This document shows positions 14,915-23,846 of a stretch of DNA of 64,000 nt, piece by piece (positions within the stretch are counted from its first letter, which is position 1; each line of letters starts with the position of its first letter). The notes beneath the pieces were generated by a model. It was not told where the DNA came from, made no database searches, and saw nothing but the letters and a program-made list of their open reading frames with translations. Source of the stretch: Crystallibacter sulfonylureivorans_A. Its GTDB lineage: Bacteria; Actinomycetota; Actinomycetes; Actinomycetales; Micrococcaceae. The position numbers and the translations under genes were made by a program. Location: NCBI RefSeq assembly GCF_047607445.1, contig NZ_JBLKRT010000025.1:4544-68543 (forward strand), in the 5' to 3' direction.

Positions 14915-15607
14915 TCAGGGCGCTTGCTTCCCTGTACCTCCGCCCACCGGCGCATCGGCAGAGCGGATGCCCTTTGACAGCCATGACAGATCACCGGCGT
15001 CGGTATTGGTGGCGTAGACGCTTGGCCGACTAACGCCGTAGCTCACGATCGACACGGACCCTGGGCCCACGTTGATGCGCTGGAACAGGTCAAGGTGCAT
15101 GCCAAGCGCGTCGGCAAGGATTGACTTGATGACGTCGCCGTGACTCACCGCTACCCACACGGCCCCTGGCCCGTGCGCCGACTCGAAGGCTGCATCGTGG
15201 CGTCGAATCGCTGCCACCGACCGGGCCTGCATCGCGGCCAGCGATTCGCCGCCGGGAAAGACGGCGGCGGACGGTTGCGACTGCACAACCGGCCACAAAT
15301 CCTCGGTCTCGAGATCACTGATCGTGCGGCCCTGCCACTCGCCGTAATCGCACTCGGTGAGATCTGGATCGATCGGCGCGTCCGGCGCGCCAGCCTGGCG
15401 ATCGAGGATGAACTGGGCGGTCTGCCGACAACGCTCCAGAGGGCTCGACACCACCCCGACGACGGGCACGGCCGCGAGCCGGTCTCCGGTCAGGGCCGCC
15501 TGGTCGCGCCCGATCTGGTCCAGCGAGACGCCCGCGGCCCGACCTGCGAGCTGTCCAGCGGCGTTGGCTGTGGTGCGGCCGTGCCGCACAAGAATGACTG
15601 TCGCCAT
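14915..15607 (-). CDS. MSMEG_4193-type histidine phosphatase (putative phosphomutase)
   Basis: A 230-residue member of the histidine phosphatase superfamily. The phosphohistidine motif VRHGRT (Arg8, His9), the second-shell ECDYGEWQG and the distal catalytic His in VSHGDVIKS are all present. It is annotated as a putative phosphomutase in relatives, but the substrate is not established. First gene of the operon with DUF3090 (24 bases downstream) and the SCO1664-type kinase-like gene; a phosphatase beside a kinase-like protein hints at opposing phosphoryl transfer on one substrate, which is inference. Confidence 0.88.
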   Translation of the reverse strand: MATVILVRHGRTTANAAGQLAGRAAGVSLDQIGRDQAALTGDRLAAVPVVGVVSSPLERCRQTAQFILDRQAGAPDAPIDPDLTECDYGEWQGRTISDLETEDLWPVVQSQPSAAVFPGGESLAAMQARSVAAIRRHDAAFESAHGPGAVWVAVSHGDVIKSILADALGMHLDLFQRINVGPGSVSIVSYGVSRPSVYATNTDAGDLSWLSKGIRSADAPVGGGTGKQAP

Positions 15608-15754
15608 CCACCCAGCCTAACGACTTGCTCGACGGCGGCGTGAAGCGCGCAGCGTCGGGCGTCGAACAGACAGATAGACCAAAGGGGGGACCCTTCAAGC
15701 AGGCCGCCGCATTCAAGGCCGCCCAGTTTCACTTCTGCCGTTGAAACCCGGCCT

Positions 15755-16387
15755 TCAGCTCTTGGAGCCGGTCAGTGCGAGCGTGCCGCCAAGGCCGATC
15801 ATCATCGCGCCGCCGGCCCCTGAAAGGGTGGAGAGCCTGCGTGGGGATTTGGCGAACCACGCCCGGGCGGTGCCGGCGGCCAGAGCCCATGCGCTGTCGC
15901 AGACCAGCGCGATGGCCTGGAAAGTCAGCCCGAGGAGAAGTAACTGCGCCCACACTGCGCCCGCGGCGGGGTCGACGAATTGCGGCAGCACGGCGAGGAA
16001 GAAGGCGAGGGTCTTGGGATTGGTGAAACCCACGATGAAGCCTTGGCGCAGCAGCTTCCAGGAGGATGACGGGTGGCGGCGTGTTCCGGTTGTGTGGGCC
16101 CGGCGGTGTCGAATGGCCTGGATACCGAGCCATACGAGGTAAATGCCACCGGCGATTTTGAGGGCGGTGAACGCGAGGACGGAGGTCGCCACGATCGCGC
16201 CTACGCCGAAGGCGACAGCAAAGATGGCGGGGATGATCCCGAGTGAGTTGCCAGCGACGCTGAGGATGCCCGCCCTGCGGCCGAAGGCGATGGACCGTCC
16301 GATGGTGAAGAGCACGCTGGGACCGGGAATCACGATGATGACCGCCGCCGTGACGGCGAAGGCGACGAAATTCTCCAAGGGAGGCAT
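15755..16387 (-). CDS. LysE-family amino-acid exporter
   Basis: A 210-residue membrane protein with five to six helices. It has the LysE/RhtB opening (AVTAAVIIVIPGPSVLFTIG) and the conserved GFIVGFTNPKTLAFFLAVLP segment. The family exports amino acids or their derivatives by proton antiport. The frame is open to 16441, but ATG 16387 gives the normal LysE N-terminus (MPPLENFVAFAV). Stands alone. Confidence 0.88.
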   Translation of the reverse strand: MPPLENFVAFAVTAAVIIVIPGPSVLFTIGRSIAFGRRAGILSVAGNSLGIIPAIFAVAFGVGAIVATSVLAFTALKIAGGIYLVWLGIQAIRHRRAHTTGTRRHPSSSWKLLRQGFIVGFTNPKTLAFFLAVLPQFVDPAAGAVWAQLLLLGLTFQAIALVCDSAWALAAGTARAWFAKSPRRLSTLSGAGGAMMIGLGGTLALTGSKS

Positions 16388-16629
16388 GACTGAACCATAC
16401 TCCCGGTTTGTTCCAGCCGCGCCCGGAATTTGAAAGGCCACATCAACCGGCCGCCCGCCGATGGTCGGCTGGTTCCGGCCGCCCGGACACTGCGCCCGAT
16501 CTTGGCGGTTTTCCGGGTGTCTATCGAAGAGGAGCAGGCTGTGGTACTTTCTGCATGGGTTAGGAGTTCCTCACGCGATTGCCTCCCGATCCGGGCTCCT
16601 AATACCGCCTTTCGAAAGCAGAGGCGACG

Positions 16630-16902
16630 ATGGCAACCCTATTGATCTTTCACGAGGTTGACGACGTTGATCACTGGCTCAGCTCGCCGCGGCGTCAAGA
16701 ACTCTTCGGACCGTTGGGCATGACCGTTCGGACCTTTGTGGATCCGGACAAAACCAACCGCGTCGGTCTGATCGTCGAAGTCCAGGACCCGGACACGTTC
16801 CAGCGCATGATGGAGTCCGAAGCCGCTGCCGACGCCATGAAGTTCGACGGCGTACGCCCCGACACGATCCTGGTGCTGGTCGAACCCGAGCGCCCCCGCT
16901 GA
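16630..16902 (+). CDS. Small conserved protein, dimeric alpha/beta-barrel-like
   Basis: A 90-residue protein starting MATLLIFHEVDDVDHWLSSP with alternating strands and helices (VGLIVEVQDPDTFQRMMES). The pattern suits a small ferredoxin-like dimeric barrel, as in DUF1330 or ABM-like proteins. I do not recognise a specific family. It is isolated between LysE and the Rieske gene on the opposite strand. Confidence 0.6.
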   Translation: MATLLIFHEVDDVDHWLSSPRRQELFGPLGMTVRTFVDPDKTNRVGLIVEVQDPDTFQRMMESEAAADAMKFDGVRPDTILVLVEPERPR

Positions 16903-16984
16903 CGAGCCAGCCTGAACCGGCGGGACTTCAGCTGGACCGCAGGTCGGCAGCGTCCGGGAAGTTGTCGGCCGCGTCCGAGCAGAT

Positions 16985-18034
16985 CTAGCCGCCGGATTCC
17001 AGCAGGGCACGTTCCCAGAAGCTCGGGCCGACAGGTTCATGGAAGTCGCTCCGGGCGACCAGATAGCCCTCGCTGTTCACGGTGATCGGCAGCTGCGGCA
17101 GCGGTCGGAATGCCGGGCCGAAGATGACCTCGCATTGATGGGTCACGTCGAAGGTGGACTGGTGGCAGGGGCAGAGCAGGTGGTGGGTGTGCTGCTCGTA
17201 CAGGGCCACCGGGCAGCCGACGTGCGTACAGATTTTGGAATAGGCAACGATGCCGTTGTAGGCCCAGTCCTCCCGGCCTGGACTGGGATGCAGATCCGCC
17301 GGGTCCAGACGGACGAGCAGGACTACTGACTTGGCTTTTTCGACGAGCCTGCCAACGGAGAGTTCGTTCAGGCCTTCAGGGACGACATGGAAGATAGCGC
17401 CGAAAGTCACGTCCGAGGCTTTGATCGGTGTTCCTTCGGGGTCGCGTGCCAGACGCGTGCCCTCCTTCCACAGCGTCTGTCCCAGGACCTTCGGGTCGAG
17501 GTTCTTGGACAGGTCCCGGAAGATGCCGATGGCCGGCAGGATGGCCAGCGCCCCGGCGGCAATGAGGGTGTTGCGGATCAGCGGCCGGCGCTTGATGCCG
17601 GACTCGTCAAGGACTTGGCCCATGATCTGCTCCGCGTCCCGGCGGTCCTCTTCGGTGCGGACCTCGTGGCGTTCCTCGGCCACTTCATGGTCCGGCATCA
17701 GGGTCTTCGCCCAGTGCACGATGCCGACGCCGATGCCGAGCATCGCGAAGGCCGTGCCCATGCCCAGCAGCAGGTTTTGCAGTCGCAGCGTGGAAATCGC
17801 AGTCGGTAACGGGATGGCAAAATACCCGACGAAGAAAAGCAGGGTACCGATCATGGATATGGCAAAGAGAATTGCAACCTGCCGCTCGGCGCGCTTTGCG
17901 GCCCGGGAATCCTTATCGGCACGGCGCGGGCGGTGGGGAGGTAGTCCAGGATCCTGGAACTTTTCTACCTGACCCTGGCCGGCGGTAGCAGCGATGTCCG
18001 GAGCGTTCGGGTCGTCGTGACTCTGGTCAGCCAT
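16985..18034 (-). CDS. qcrA: Rieske iron-sulfur protein of the cytochrome bc1 type (QcrA), orphan copy
   Basis: A 349-residue membrane-anchored Rieske protein. The actinobacterial QcrA layout is visible: charged N-terminus, two helices near residues 54-105, a third near 155-170, then the Rieske domain. Cluster ligands are Cys269 and His271 (CTHVGC) and Cys288 and His291 (CPCH), with Cys274 and Cys290 placed for the disulfide. In actinobacteria qcrA normally lies in ctaE-qcrCAB; here neither qcrC nor qcrB is present. It follows zwf on the same strand with a 21-base gap, so the two are probably one operon. Confidence 0.9.
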   Translation of the reverse strand: MADQSHDDPNAPDIAATAGQGQVEKFQDPGLPPHRPRRADKDSRAAKRAERQVAILFAISMIGTLLFFVGYFAIPLPTAISTLRLQNLLLGMGTAFAMLGIGVGIVHWAKTLMPDHEVAEERHEVRTEEDRRDAEQIMGQVLDESGIKRRPLIRNTLIAAGALAILPAIGIFRDLSKNLDPKVLGQTLWKEGTRLARDPEGTPIKASDVTFGAIFHVVPEGLNELSVGRLVEKAKSVVLLVRLDPADLHPSPGREDWAYNGIVAYSKICTHVGCPVALYEQHTHHLLCPCHQSTFDVTHQCEVIFGPAFRPLPQLPITVNSEGYLVARSDFHEPVGPSFWERALLESGG

Positions 18035-18055
18035 GATCCCTCCTATCCTTAAGAC

Positions 18056-19501
18056 TCATGTCGCCAGCCAAGGCCAGTGCCAACCGGCGTAATCGGCAGT
18101 CAGTTCATCTGCGGCTGCCGGCCCCCAAGACCCGGGCTTGTAGCTGTGCACCGGTGGCGGCGCATCCAGGAGTGGCTGCATGATCCGCCACGTCTCCTCG
18201 ACCCCGTCTTGGCGGGTGAAACGTGTACTGTTTCCGACCATCGCCGCGTGGAGCAAGACTTCATACGGAGTCGGCCCCTCGCCCCCTTCTTCAGCAAACT
18301 CCATGTCGAGGTCGATGGCGCCGGGCCCCACCGTGTCCGCGCGGAGAGCCTCAACTTTGAGCATGGCACCGGTCGACGGATCAAGCCTGATGAGGATCTG
18401 GTTGGGCTCTGGTAAGCGGTCGGATCCGAAGTTGAAACCGAGCCGGGGCGGCTGCTTGAACACCAGCCGAAGCTCGGTTTGAGTGACCGGAAGCTTCTTG
18501 CCGGCCCGAATGAAGAACGGCACCCCCGACCAGCGCCAATTATCGATGTCGAGGCGCAGCGCGGCGTAGGTCTCCGTCGTCGAATCCGCCGCCACTCCGT
18601 TGATGCTCTGGTAACCCTCATACTGCCCGCGAACGTAGTGGACGGGATCGGCCTCGGAGACCGAGCGGAACAAAGCGACCTGCGAGTCCTTGAGCGTTTG
18701 CGGATTACCCCCAGACGGCGGCTCCATAGCAGCCGCGGAGACGACCTGCATAAGGTGATTGACCACCACGTCGCGCAGCGCACCGACGGGATCGTAGAAG
18801 TGGCCACGGTCCTCGACGCCGAAATTTTCGGCCATCGTGATCTGGACGCACTCGACGTAGTTTCGGTTCCAGATCGGTTCAAGCATCGTGTTGGCGAACC
18901 GCAGGTAGATGATCTCCTCCAGGCCCATCTTCCCCAGATAGTGGTCGATCCGGTACAACTGCGACTCGTCGATGAACTGGTGCAACTCCTCGGCCAGGGC
19001 GCGAGCCGAAGCTCGGTCATGCCCGAACGGCTTTTCTACCACTACCCGCGCCGTCGCGGTCAGGCCGGCCCGGGCCAAGCCCTTGACGACTGTGCCGAAC
19101 AAGAAGGGCGGGATTTCGAGGTAGAACACAGGGCTGTCGGCGCCCTTAATCGCCTCGGCGACCCGGCCATAGGTCGCCGCGTCGCCGAAATCGCCCTGCA
19201 CATAGGACAGACGGGCCGCGAAGCGGTCGAAGACGGCGGCGTCGATCACCTCTCCAGTGCCCTTGATCGACGCCCGGGCCCGTTCCACCAACTGATCAAC
19301 CGTCCAATCATCGACGGCCACCCCGATGATCGGACACTGCAACAGACCCCGCTGCTCCAGCCGGTACAGCGACCTGAACGTCATTACCCTGGCCAGGTCT
19401 CCGGTGATCCCGAACACCACGAACGCGTCGGCGGAACCCTGACCTGCGCTAACCGGCTGGCCACGGCCAGCCGCGCTTCGGTCGTCCATGGGTGCTGTCA
19501 T
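18056..19501 (-). CDS. zwf: Glucose-6-phosphate 1-dehydrogenase
   Basis: A 481-residue enzyme that oxidises glucose 6-phosphate with NAD(P)+ in the pentose phosphate pathway. The substrate motif RIDHYLGK and the preceding VVVEKPFGHD are intact. The N-terminal nucleotide motif is divergent: GITGDLARVMTFRSLYRL where most enzymes have GASGDLxxRKLxPALYxL, so it may be a second, specialised Zwf. Two Met codons lie at residues 1 and 5; the first is kept. Co-oriented with the Rieske gene downstream and divergent from cydAB. Confidence 0.93.
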   Translation of the reverse strand: MTAPMDDRSAAGRGQPVSAGQGSADAFVVFGITGDLARVMTFRSLYRLEQRGLLQCPIIGVAVDDWTVDQLVERARASIKGTGEVIDAAVFDRFAARLSYVQGDFGDAATYGRVAEAIKGADSPVFYLEIPPFLFGTVVKGLARAGLTATARVVVEKPFGHDRASARALAEELHQFIDESQLYRIDHYLGKMGLEEIIYLRFANTMLEPIWNRNYVECVQITMAENFGVEDRGHFYDPVGALRDVVVNHLMQVVSAAAMEPPSGGNPQTLKDSQVALFRSVSEADPVHYVRGQYEGYQSINGVAADSTTETYAALRLDIDNWRWSGVPFFIRAGKKLPVTQTELRLVFKQPPRLGFNFGSDRLPEPNQILIRLDPSTGAMLKVEALRADTVGPGAIDLDMEFAEEGGEGPTPYEVLLHAAMVGNSTRFTRQDGVEETWRIMQPLLDAPPPVHSYKPGSWGPAAADELTADYAGWHWPWLAT

Positions 19502-19616
19502 GGCATCTCCTCAACGTGATCGGCGCTCAACCAGAAAATGAACGTGCTGGCGGCCTCCGTGCCGGAGCGGACCTGAAACCGGCATCTATCAGAGCCAACC
19601 ACTGCCTCCCGGTCCC

Positions 19617-19643
19617 CGTCATCACCCATTTTGCGTGATGACG
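19617..19643. promoter_or_regulatory. Inverted repeat in the zwf-cydA divergent region
   Basis: Arms CGTCATCAC (19617-19625) and GTGATGACG (19635-19643) flank nine bases. It lies midway between the divergent zwf (start 19501) and cydA (start 19779) genes, a good position for an operator controlling both. It does not match FNR/Crp or Rex consensus that I can recognise. Confidence 0.4.
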
Positions 19644-19778
19644 CCGTCCGCCCCGGGGTTCAGGATCAGTGCCTAGAGGCAGCAACGGTAGATCCGAGAA
19701 CTCGCTCCAGGAGGCTCCGGCCTTGACTATCCCCGGGACCCCCATGGCAGCTGTCAATGACGCCGGAAGGGGTGCGAC

Positions 19779-21188
19779 ATGACGCTGTTCGCTGACGTCC
19801 TCATCCCCACCATGGAGGTGAACCCGGTTCCGTGGGCCCGTGCACAGATGGCGTTCACGCTGGCCTTCCACATCGTCCTGGTGCCACTCGGCGTGTCCTG
19901 GTCGGTGATGGCGCTGATCGCCAACTACCGAGGCATCCGTCGGGCGGACGCTGTCGCCATCCGGCTGGCACAGCGCTGGTCGAAGTACATGGCGGTCACC
20001 TTCGCAGTCGGCGCCGTCACCGGAACGGTTCTCTCCTTTGAGTTCGGCCTGCTCTGGCCTCAGTTCATGGGGCACTGGGGCGAGGCGTTCGGCGTGCCTT
20101 TCGCGTTCGAGGGTCTGTTCTTCTTTCTCGAGGCCGTATTCATCTCGATCTACATCTTCGGCTGGCGGCGACTCAAACCCTGGACCCACTTCTGGACCGG
20201 CGTCCCCATCGCCGTCGCCGGCATCTTCGGCAGCATTTCGGTGGTGGCCGCCAACGCGTGGATGAACTCCCCCGAAGGGGTCACGCTGGACACCGCCGGG
20301 AACGTCGTGGCGGTGGATCCGCTCGGGGTGATCTTCAACCGGGCCATGCCGCTGATGGCGGCTCACATGGTGATTGCGGCCTATCTGGTCGGCGGCTTCC
20401 TGGTGGCCATGGTCTACGCTACGGCGATGCTGCGCGGGCGGCGGGACCACTACCACAGGCTCGGTTTCCTCATCGCCTTCACCGTGGCCGCCGGCGCCGT
20501 CCCGGTGCAGATGGGAGTCGGTGACGGCCTGGCCCGCTGGGTCTACAGCAACCAGCCGGTAAAGTTCGCCGCCATCGAGATGGTGCCGACCACCGGCAGC
20601 GACGTGCCCGAGACGCTGCTTGGCCATCTCAACGCGGAAGGAGAGGTGGTGGGCGGTGTCCCCATCCCCGGGCTGGCCTCGTGGTTGTCCGACCCTAGCA
20701 CTGGCCGGGCGACCGTCGTGCAGGGGCTCGACAGCGTACCCGCGGACGAGCGGCCGACGAACCGCCAGGTGAACGTCGTCCATCTCGCGTGGGACGTCAT
20801 GGTCGGCGTCGGAACTGCCCTGTTCTTGCTGACGCTGTGGTACTGGGCATCGTGGATCTTCCGACGAGACATGCCGCGCAGCAAGTGGTTCCTGCGCTGC
20901 GCCGTCACAGCCGGGCCGCTGGCCGTCCTGGCGCTGGAGGCAGGCTGGACGGTGAGCGAGGTCGGACGCCAGCCCTGGATCGTCTACAACAAGATGCGGG
21001 TGGAGGACGCCGCGACCACCAACACCGGAGTTTGGATAACTTTCATCGCGGTCACGATTCTCTACATCGGGCTGGGCATCACCACAATCCTCGTCCTGCG
21101 TGGGATGAGTCGTCGCTACCGTGAGGCACAGCGGTTCGAGGAGGCAGATTCCCCGTATGGTCCGCGCCAGCAGGTGGAAGAGACCTAG
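19779..21188 (+). CDS. cydA: Cytochrome bd-type (CioA-like) ubiquinol/menaquinol oxidase subunit I
   Basis: A 469-residue heme-bearing subunit with about nine helices. The heme-ligand His is at residue 31 (AFTLAFHIVLV); the proton-channel glutamates appear in FAFEGLFFFLEAVF, spaced seven apart as in cyanide-insensitive oxidases (eight in E. coli CydA). GRQPW is present (VSEVGRQPW). The quinone loop is short, also CioA-like. Reduces oxygen with quinol at high affinity. Followed by cydB after nine bases. Confidence 0.94.
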   Translation: MTLFADVLIPTMEVNPVPWARAQMAFTLAFHIVLVPLGVSWSVMALIANYRGIRRADAVAIRLAQRWSKYMAVTFAVGAVTGTVLSFEFGLLWPQFMGHWGEAFGVPFAFEGLFFFLEAVFISIYIFGWRRLKPWTHFWTGVPIAVAGIFGSISVVAANAWMNSPEGVTLDTAGNVVAVDPLGVIFNRAMPLMAAHMVIAAYLVGGFLVAMVYATAMLRGRRDHYHRLGFLIAFTVAAGAVPVQMGVGDGLARWVYSNQPVKFAAIEMVPTTGSDVPETLLGHLNAEGEVVGGVPIPGLASWLSDPSTGRATVVQGLDSVPADERPTNRQVNVVHLAWDVMVGVGTALFLLTLWYWASWIFRRDMPRSKWFLRCAVTAGPLAVLALEAGWTVSEVGRQPWIVYNKMRVEDAATTNTGVWITFIAVTILYIGLGITTILVLRGMSRRYREAQRFEEADSPYGPRQQVEET

Positions 21189-21197
21189 GGATCACCA

Positions 21198-22241
21198 GTG
21201 GACACCGCCGCGGCCCTGCTCTTGTTCGCTGCCATCACCATTTACGCGATCTTCGGCGGCGCTGACTTCGGTGCCGGCTTTTGGGACTTGACCGCTGGCG
21301 GCGCGAAGCGTGGCGAGCGGCCGCGCGAGGTCATCGACCACTCGATCGGACCCGTGTGGGAAGCGAACCACGTGTGGCTGATCTTCATCTTCGTCGTGCT
21401 CTGGACGTGTTTCTCCGAGGCCTACGCATCGATCACCTTGACCATGTTCGTGCCCCTCACCCTGGCGGCCCTTGGCATAGTCCTGCGCGGTGCCGGCTTC
21501 GCCTTCGGTAAGGCGGTGTTTCGGCAGCCAGCCCGCCGCAGCTTCGGCGTCATCTTCGCCGTCTCCTCGGTGCTGGTGCCCTACTGCTTCGGCGCCATCG
21601 CGGGCGGCATCGCATCCGGCCAGGTTCCGGCCGGCGGCCGGGCGGGCGATGCGCTGCACAGTTGGGTCAACCCGACGTCGATTGTCATGGGGCTGCTGGC
21701 CGTATCCGTGACGGCCTACGTCGCCGCGGTACTGCTCACCTGGGATGCCGGTCGCCTCTCCGACGAGGCGATGGTCGGCTACTTCCGCGTCCGCGCCGTG
21801 GCAGCCGGCGCCGCGGCTGGGGCCGTCGCCTTGGTTGGTCTCTTCGTCGTACGCAGCGAAGCTGGCTACGTCTTCGAAGGACTCACCTCACGGGCCCTGC
21901 CGCTGGTGATCATCTCGGTGGTCGCCGGGCTCGGTGCGCTGGTCCTGCTCCGGGGTCGCCCGCGCCGCGGAGGGCGGTTGGCCGCGATCGCCGCGGCCGG
22001 TGCCCTCGTGCTGGCCTGGGGCGTCGCACAGTGGGACTACCTGCTGCCGGAAACGCTCACGGTCTCCGCGGCGGCTGCGCCGTCGGGCACGATCACCGCC
22101 GTGCTGGTCGCGGCCGGTCTCGCCGTGCTGCTGATCGTGCCGGCCTTCATTTTGTTGTACGTGCTCGACCAGCGCGGACTGCTTCCCGAAGAAGGCGGCG
22201 AAGACGAGTCCGATCGGGGCCCCGGGATCGTGGGTCCCTGA
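21198..22241 (+). CDS. cydB: Cytochrome bd-type oxidase subunit II
   Basis: A 347-residue membrane subunit with eight to nine helices and the CydB motif GPVWEANHVWLIF. It pairs with the CydA product. GTG start at 21198 is nine bases after the cydA stop. The cysteine/glutathione exporter genes cydDC, often found just downstream in actinobacteria, are absent here, so heme d assembly would rely on copies elsewhere. Confidence 0.94.
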   Translation: MDTAAALLLFAAITIYAIFGGADFGAGFWDLTAGGAKRGERPREVIDHSIGPVWEANHVWLIFIFVVLWTCFSEAYASITLTMFVPLTLAALGIVLRGAGFAFGKAVFRQPARRSFGVIFAVSSVLVPYCFGAIAGGIASGQVPAGGRAGDALHSWVNPTSIVMGLLAVSVTAYVAAVLLTWDAGRLSDEAMVGYFRVRAVAAGAAAGAVALVGLFVVRSEAGYVFEGLTSRALPLVIISVVAGLGALVLLRGRPRRGGRLAAIAAAGALVLAWGVAQWDYLLPETLTVSAAAAPSGTITAVLVAAGLAVLLIVPAFILLYVLDQRGLLPEEGGEDESDRGPGIVGP

Positions 22242-22356
22242 CTGCACTGGCGAGGTGGCCAGCAAGCGAGCGGTTGACAGGGTATTGACTGGAGGGTGGG
22301 CCAGGGCATCTCGGATCACCAAACTGACTGCCCAACGATCTCGCTAACAAAGAAGG

Positions 22357-22818
22357 TTACTCGGGCTCTGGGCGCCGGCGGTTGCGCTTGGTTTCGGAGC
22401 GCAACCGTTTTCCTGCGAGCCGACGTCGCTGTGAGCCACGGGTGGGTCGGCTCGGTCGCCGCACAATGGTGGGAGCCAATGCGTCGCGGAGGACTGCGAC
22501 GAGGCGTTGCCTGGCGGCGGTCCGGTTGAGCCGCTGGGAGCGGTGCTCGGAGGCGCTGATGGTGAGCACCGTGCCGGAGATCCGCTCCGAGAGCCGGTCG
22601 AGGGCGCGTTCACGCTGGACGTCGCTCAGCGCTGTTGTGGAGCCTAGGTCGAGACTCAGTTGCACGCGCGAGTCCGCTGTATTCACGCTCTGGCCGCCGG
22701 GTCCGGAGGCTCGGGAGAACTGCTCCAGCAGCTCTGATGCTGGTATCCGGAGTCCGCCGGGCACGCCGGGTCCCGGGGGTACATACAGGTCGTCCACGCC
22801 TTTATTGTCCCGCAGCAC
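22357..22818 (-). CDS. arfB: ArfB/YaeJ-type peptidyl-tRNA hydrolase (ribosome rescue)
   Basis: A 153-residue release-factor-like protein. The catalytic GGQ lies at residues 41-43 in RASGPGGQSVNTADS, and the Arg/Lys-rich C-terminal tail (GSQRRRLAGKRLRSETKR) would enter the mRNA channel of a stalled ribosome, as known for YaeJ/ICT1. There is no codon-recognition domain. The start is a GTG at 22818; a second in-frame GTG at 22797 is possible. Confidence 0.9.
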   Translation of the reverse strand: MLRDNKGVDDLYVPPGPGVPGGLRIPASELLEQFSRASGPGGQSVNTADSRVQLSLDLGSTTALSDVQRERALDRLSERISGTVLTISASEHRSQRLNRTAARQRLVAVLRDALAPTIVRRPSRPTRGSQRRRLAGKRLRSETKRNRRRPEPE

Positions 22819-22863
22819 CGGCGCGAAGCAGGGCCTTCACGGGTGCGCTCTCGGCTGGCTAAC

Positions 22864-23310
22864 ATGACGCGCATGGCCATCAAACTTGAGAACGTCGCGA
22901 TCGCAGTCCGGGACCTCGAGGCAACGATCGCTTTTTTCACCGACCTGGGTCTTTCGGTTATCGGCCGTGACACGGTCAGCGGTGAGTGGACCGACACCGC
23001 CGTCGGGCTTGATGGCAACCATGCCAAGATCGCGATGCTGCAGACCCCGGACGGCCACGGCCGGCTCGAGCTCTTCGAGTACATCCACCCCGATGCGATC
23101 GAGACGGCGCCCACGCGGCCCAACGAAATTGGCATGCACAGGGTCGCTTTCTCGGTCGATGACTTGGACAAGGCCCTGGAGATAGCCGCGAAGCACGGCT
23201 GCCGTCCGCTTCGCGGTGTGGCCACCTATGAGGACGTCTATAAGCTCACCTACGTCCGCGGTCCCAGCGGCATCATCGTGATGCTCGCTGAGGAACTGAA
23301 GAAGAGCTGA
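22864..23310 (+). CDS. VOC-superfamily (glyoxalase-like) protein
   Basis: A 148-residue single VOC domain with two beta-alpha-beta modules: LENVAIAVRDLEATIAFFTD and GMHRVAFSVDDLDKALEIAA. The metal-ligand-like Glu residues in RLELFEY and MLAEEL are present. Substrate unknown. ATG 22864 and ATG 22873 (MAIKLENV) are both plausible starts; neither has a clear ribosome-binding site. Confidence 0.82.
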   Translation: MTRMAIKLENVAIAVRDLEATIAFFTDLGLSVIGRDTVSGEWTDTAVGLDGNHAKIAMLQTPDGHGRLELFEYIHPDAIETAPTRPNEIGMHRVAFSVDDLDKALEIAAKHGCRPLRGVATYEDVYKLTYVRGPSGIIVMLAEELKKS

Positions 23311-23338
23311 CGGCTGATCGGCCGCTGAACGCCTGCGC

Positions 23339-23626
23339 TCAGTCGCTGAGCTCGGCGGTGGCTACTTCGTACTCGTCGACCTCAAGGACCTCCAGCGTGA
23401 GGGAGGTGCTTGCCTCAGAGCGAAGTCTGTTAGCCATCTCCTTGCTTGCCGCGAGGTTTTCCTCCGTGTCATATAGCGCGATGGAGAACGATTTGCCGTT
23501 CTCCCTCCCATTCATGAAATAGAAGCCCCGGCAACCGGGGAGCTGCAGCACCCGCTTGACGATATCCTCCGCGGGTCCGCTGGACGGATCCTGGCTGCCT
23601 CGATAAGTGCTGACACGAGCGAACAT
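23339..23626 (-). CDS. Small ABM-like (dimeric alpha/beta barrel) protein
   Basis: A 95-residue protein that begins MFARVSTYRGSQDPSSGPAE and holds the helix-strand pattern of antibiotic-biosynthesis-monooxygenase-like barrels (PGCRGFYFMNGRENGKSFSI, then ALYDTEENLAASKE). No catalytic residue can be named. Such proteins range from heme-degrading enzymes to uncharacterised stress proteins. Confidence 0.7.
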   Translation of the reverse strand: MFARVSTYRGSQDPSSGPAEDIVKRVLQLPGCRGFYFMNGRENGKSFSIALYDTEENLAASKEMANRLRSEASTSLTLEVLEVDEYEVATAELSD

Positions 23627-23846
23627 AATTCCTCCAATCGCTATGCGGCTGGAGCCCCGCTGCCCGCTGCCTTATCACTGGCGCCATTTCGAGGGTGGAG
23701 ACAGCCTGGCGGCAAGCCATATGGGTAGTTCGGGCTCCTCCCACCAGTAGGAACCTCTCAGCGACTCCGAGCAATGCCGGGACTCGACAATAATGCCAAC
23801 GCTTCGTCAGCGGTAGCTCTACTTGCAGCCGCAGATGAGGAGCGGC

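Noticed and set aside
19527..20783. 418-residue open frame opposite cydA
   Set aside because: Same reason: antisense of an unambiguous CydA, extremely rich in Arg, His and Asp.
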